In this document: piece by piece, positions 59,982 to 64,000 of the stretch
Layout: every line of letters begins with the position of its first letter
Position numbering within the stretch: position 1 is the first letter of the stretch
DNA from: Panonychus citri
Lineage: Eukaryota; Arthropoda; Arachnida; Trombidiformes; Tetranychidae
Direction of reading: 5' to 3'
Length of the DNA: 64,000 nucleotides
Assembly (NCBI RefSeq): GCF_014898815.1
Contig: NW_026515473.1
Span: 434,001 to 498,000 of the forward strand
The notes under the pieces: model-generated
Database searches by the model: none
Seen by the model: only the letters and a program-made list of their open reading frames with translations
What the model was told of the DNA's origin: nothing
Position numbers and translations under genes: made by a program

Positions 59982-60461
59982 GGTGAACTTTTCCTCATCT
60001 TGTATCGACGTATATTCTCAACCTCTTCAACGAAAGCGGACAAAAGGAAAAGTGTCACTGATTTTCGGTGTGAAGACGAAAGTGATCGAGGTTCACGATT
60101 GATCCAAGGAGATGGAAGTGTCGAGGGAACAATGAATCGAACTGGTTCATTACCAGGAATCAACGAGGTTTTTCCTGGTTCTAATGAGGCCTCGACTAAA
60201 CCATCAGAATCAGAGTCACCGATCGTCGCTAATCCAATAGATGCTCTAATATCTTCGACTAGTTCATCGTTAAGCCAACCTAATGAAACGAAAACAAAAA
60301 GTTGGAGTTTTCCAATAGTTTATCAATTAGTTGAATTCAAGACAATTCTTCTTGCTAATTGTTACAATTGGTCGATAATTTACTCACCAGCTATACTCGG
60401 TGGTTCGACCCACTTGGGCTTGTTTTCACAAAGATCGATTTTAGCTGAACATTGGATCTGA
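59982..60461 (+). CDS. Possible coding exon, unknown protein
   Basis: The longest coding-like stretch in the right 8 kb. After an AATCAAG acceptor-like site the frame reads Ser/Arg-rich and acidic sequence (KRKSVTDFRCEDESDRGSR, GTMNRTGSLPGINEVFPG) and then a more hydrophobic part to a TGA at 60459. Composition is less AT-rich than the surroundings. No start or promoter is clear, so it is more likely an internal or last exon of a larger gene than a complete gene. Family unknown. Confidence 0.35.
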   Translation, partial: GELFLILYRRIFSTSSTKADKRKSVTDFRCEDESDRGSRLIQGDGSVEGTMNRTGSLPGINEVFPGSNEASTKPSESESPIVANPIDALISSTSSSLSQPNETKTKSWSFPIVYQLVEFKTILLANCYNWSIIYSPAILGGSTHLGLFSQRSILAEHWI

Positions 60462-63400
60462 AAGAAGTGAATCAGGTTCTTAAAGTTTGGAATCGATGGT
60501 CGATTTGTTGGCATTCGAAGGATATAATTATCACATAGATCGACCAATGAACATAATCGTAAGAAATCACTGTAAGAGAACAAAAAAGGTAACTTTCGAA
60601 ATTAGAACTTTTATAAAACAATTTATCGAACTGATCAAGAGTTAACTAATCATCATCAATCATTTACGATTAAAATTTAATGTAACTTGTGGCCTAGAAA
60701 AGGGAAATCACTCAATCTAAAGTAAATTCAATTAGACTTACAAATTAAACTGAAACAATTAACAATACATAGTAATAATCATGTTTAATTAATAGCGATC
60801 ATGAACATGATTAAATTAATGTTCACAATTAACAATCAATTATTATTATGATTGATACAAGAAACAAAAAACGATAATCATCCCAATGATTTCCGTGATT
60901 CCCGATCTCCATTGTTAATTCAGTTTCGACCTCAATTTAAATCATTTACCAATAAATGATATTGTGATGATTAGAATGACTTAAAAACACTAATCATTAA
61001 CTGATTACTTGATTGTCTCTCTCTCTCTCTCTCCTCTCAACAATCAAATCAATTGTGAAAATAGTTAATAATTTAACATGAAAATTGTAATACTACATAA
61101 TCATGTTGTGTCCCTTTATTTTTACGTAAATGTATTGATTGTTTTTACAAATTGCTCACTGATTGTTATTTAGCCAAATAAATTAACTGATTAAATCAAC
61201 GGTTAGCAACAGTATCATTAAATTGTAATTGCAATCAATTACTTAACCAGTTTTATATTTGATTATCAAGTCAAAGGAGTTTGATTTTAAATCAACAACA
61301 CACAAAAAAAACTGTTTTTTTTCAGGGCACTAAACACTAATCAGCATCAGAATCATAATTATCATAATCATGATTATAATTGAGATTAGTATCTATTTTA
61401 GCATAGCTGATAATAACATGATTAACACAATAATTAATTGTTTGATTAACTGGTCAGGTAAAAATGGACACACACTTTTGAACCCTTTTACTAAATTGTA
61501 ACCCATTGATAAGGTTCAAGTTGTTTTTTTTTACCTCACTCATTGATCAAGTTTAATTTTCATTCATGATTTAATTTAATTACAAGATTACAATTTAAAT
61601 TGTAAGATACATAATCAATTTGAACAGTTTGTTTTTTCATCTTGAAAAAGGTCACAATTAAAGTGTTTAAAGCAAAGAAAAAGTTAATTGTTTCAATGGC
61701 CTGAAAATTGAAACAATTTAGATTAATTTGATTCTTCAGTGTTGTGATTTTGTTTCATTATTAATATTATTTGTAATTAACTGGAAGCAACAATTAATGA
61801 GATTTAAATTGTTACAATTGAAACAAAATTTTTACTACTACTAAATTGATTATTTGTCATTGATTAAACTTTGAATAATTGTGCAACAATTTAAACTAAT
61901 TATTATCATTGGAATTGTGATTACCTTTCAATAATTATAATTAACTTCCTATTTAATGACAAATTATTAAATAATCAGTTAATCATTTCCTGTTTCCAAT
62001 CTTATATATGATTAATAAATTGTATAATCAATTCATTGTCAAGGTTGGATCATAAAGAAATAAATTAACAGACAGATTTACAATTAATATCAATGAAAAA
62101 AAGCTTAATGATTAACTGATTGTGATAACAATTAACAGTAAACTTATCCAATATCTGAGTAAATAAAAGGAAACAAATTGTTACTAATTAACAATTAACA
62201 TATTTGATTGTATTGTATTGTTTTTTATTATAATCTGATAGTTTTGAGTGTAGCATATGCAATGATTATAAACAATTAAGTTGATTAATCAACAATCAAA
62301 GTCAAATAGTTCAAGTTCATTATTAATCTAATGTAATTAACTCTATACCTTGAAAGGCCGTCTCAATATCTGATCATCTTAATCATGATAACTGTTAATT
62401 GTCTGATTAATTGCTGAGTCTGGACAACCAGAAACCATTTAATTTAATCATCATCATCATTGAATCATCTTTAACTAATTAATTCAATTAAAACTATGGA
62501 TTATGTAAAAACATCAGCGTAAGAAAAATACTCAACAATCAATTTTCAACAATTAACATTCATTTTTGGTAAATCATGTTTTCTTTGAATAAATTGTACG
62601 AAACAATTAGCTAATCATAATCATCCTAATTGAAGTTCAAGGTTCCAACACTTTCACAATTTAATCAACTTTTTTTTTTCTTACCTTTTTCCTAATCATG
62701 ATTAACTAATACACTTTTTAATGTAGACAAACATACACACAGTTAATTGTAATTAAAAATAATTCATCTCATGTTGATTATGATTGTAATCAACTACAAG
62801 GAACAAATTAATCATTATTAACAATTAACACCAACATTTTAAATTGTTAGTATATTATGTCAAGTATAACAATTAAACAAGAAAACCAAATAATATGACA
62901 ATCAAGATTAATGGTCACAATTTAATGAAATCACAATATGAGTGATTAACTTAAAGTAAATGATATTGTGTGGATATGAATTAACTTGATTGTTCAACTG
63001 AATAACAATTAAAAAGAGAGAGAGAGAGAAAAATTAAATTAAGGGTTTTAGAGAAACTAATTGATTGTTACAATTTACAAATCATTCTAATCGATATCAG
63101 TTTAAGCTTTGGCCTGAGAATTTGATTGTAGTTAATTGTTTAGATCATTGATTTAATCCGATTCCGGTTTCAAGATTGTCAACCTCGACTGTCTCCGGAA
63201 AATGGTTATGATTTAAAGACAACAACAATTAAACAATTTAACCCTATCCTCCAATGCTAATTAATTGTTGATAATCATAATCAACAATTATCCTTCGGGA
63301 TAACTTTGATTTTCTAACGGAAATCAAATCATTTAATTGTAATAAAAGTTTTCTATTTACTTTGTGTTGGTGTTTTTTTCGTATTTATAATTTTCCAAGT

Positions 63401-64000
63401 TAATTAACAATTTGAAGCCTTCGTCTGTTTTTCTTGTCTACACTTTGATTAAATTGCGATTGTTATAACTATTGCACACCAACAATTAACTAATTGTTGA
63501 TGACAATTTACATCAATAAAAAGGTAAACCCAGAAAACCAAGACAAAACATCAAACCAGGAATCTGATTTTTTGTTTGGTGGTTTAGGTTTTCATTTGTT
63601 CAATTCAGTTCATTTCACTTTTCTATTAAATATATAATTAATTCCTGTACTTTTTTTGATCACTCTTCAGTTGATTAACTTTTTCTTTCTCTAAACTTAA
63701 TTGTTACAATTAAAATCGACCTCCAGTAAAAGCAGTTTAATCACTTAACCAGCTAATAACTCATTGGATTGAGAGAAAGGGAAGAAAAAAACTTTTCAAT
63801 TTCTAAGTTTTTTTTTTATTGATTCAACGACAACAATTAACAATTAAAAAAGACCTAAAACTAAATGATAATATAATCAGATTAGATTTTAATAGTAATG
63901 TTGAACCTTATCACCATTGGTCAACAATTAACTAATTTTACCAAGTTCAAAGTCAAAGTCCCTTGTTTTTTGATTGTCAAGACAAAAGCAAATCAAATTA
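60462..64000. other. AT-rich non-coding region to the window end
   Basis: Dense in AATTAA/TTAATT words, small TC and GA repeats (61015-61034, 63014-63029). No gene is supported. Confidence 0.5.

Overview
This 64 kb window is nuclear DNA from an arthropod with an AT-rich, compact genome, most likely a spider-mite-like acariform mite. The genes have short introns (mostly 55-100 bp with GT-AG ends), there is an expanded family of divergent gustatory-receptor-like 7TM genes, and PARP1, WDR33, TRAF, MFS and RAD54 homologues are animal-type. No operons or bacterial signals are seen. The species is inferred from memory of such genes and was not tested. Layout: 0-3.4 kb holds an essentially complete PARP1 gene (+). 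3.8-9.2 kb holds three intact gustatory receptor genes (-), each with one large exon followed by three small C-terminal exons. 7.9-11.35 kb is a block (receptor, PARP1 helical-domain fragment, degenerate AT-hook/zinc-finger gene) that recurs at 23.7-27.3 kb. 20.3-23.7 kb and 37.8-41.1 kb are a second duplicated pair (receptor plus RAD54 remnant). 41.7-55.5 kb holds ordinary host genes: an RGG protein, a TRAF-like gene with a TMEM121-like gene nested in its first intron, a nearly full-length but broken PARP1 copy, WDR33 and an MFS transporter. The tail of the TRAF gene and the start of the MFS gene are duplicated on either side of the PARP1-copy/WDR33 segment. 55.5-64 kb is mostly AT-rich non-coding DNA with one possible exon. 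The most interesting content is a pair of mobile elements that share 5'-AGTAGT...ACTACT-3' ends and perfect 6-bp target duplications. A 3,266-bp element (14948-18213, TSD GATAAC) carries a compact plus-strand gene row that includes a TATA-binding-protein-like gene and a PC4/SUB1-like gene, both recently broken, plus intact unknown genes and a spliced minus-strand gene. A 9,428-bp element (28112-37539, TSD CAGAAT) sits inside a gustatory receptor pseudogene and carries an intact six-exon unknown gene with a Cys-rich tail, a SWIM-finger gene remnant, a mariner, a MITE and a tiled array of five perfect hairpins. The end structure and TSD length fit Maverick/Polinton-type integration, but no polymerase or integrase is visible, so the class is a hypothesis. 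Many of the degraded copies were shortened by deletions between short direct repeats.
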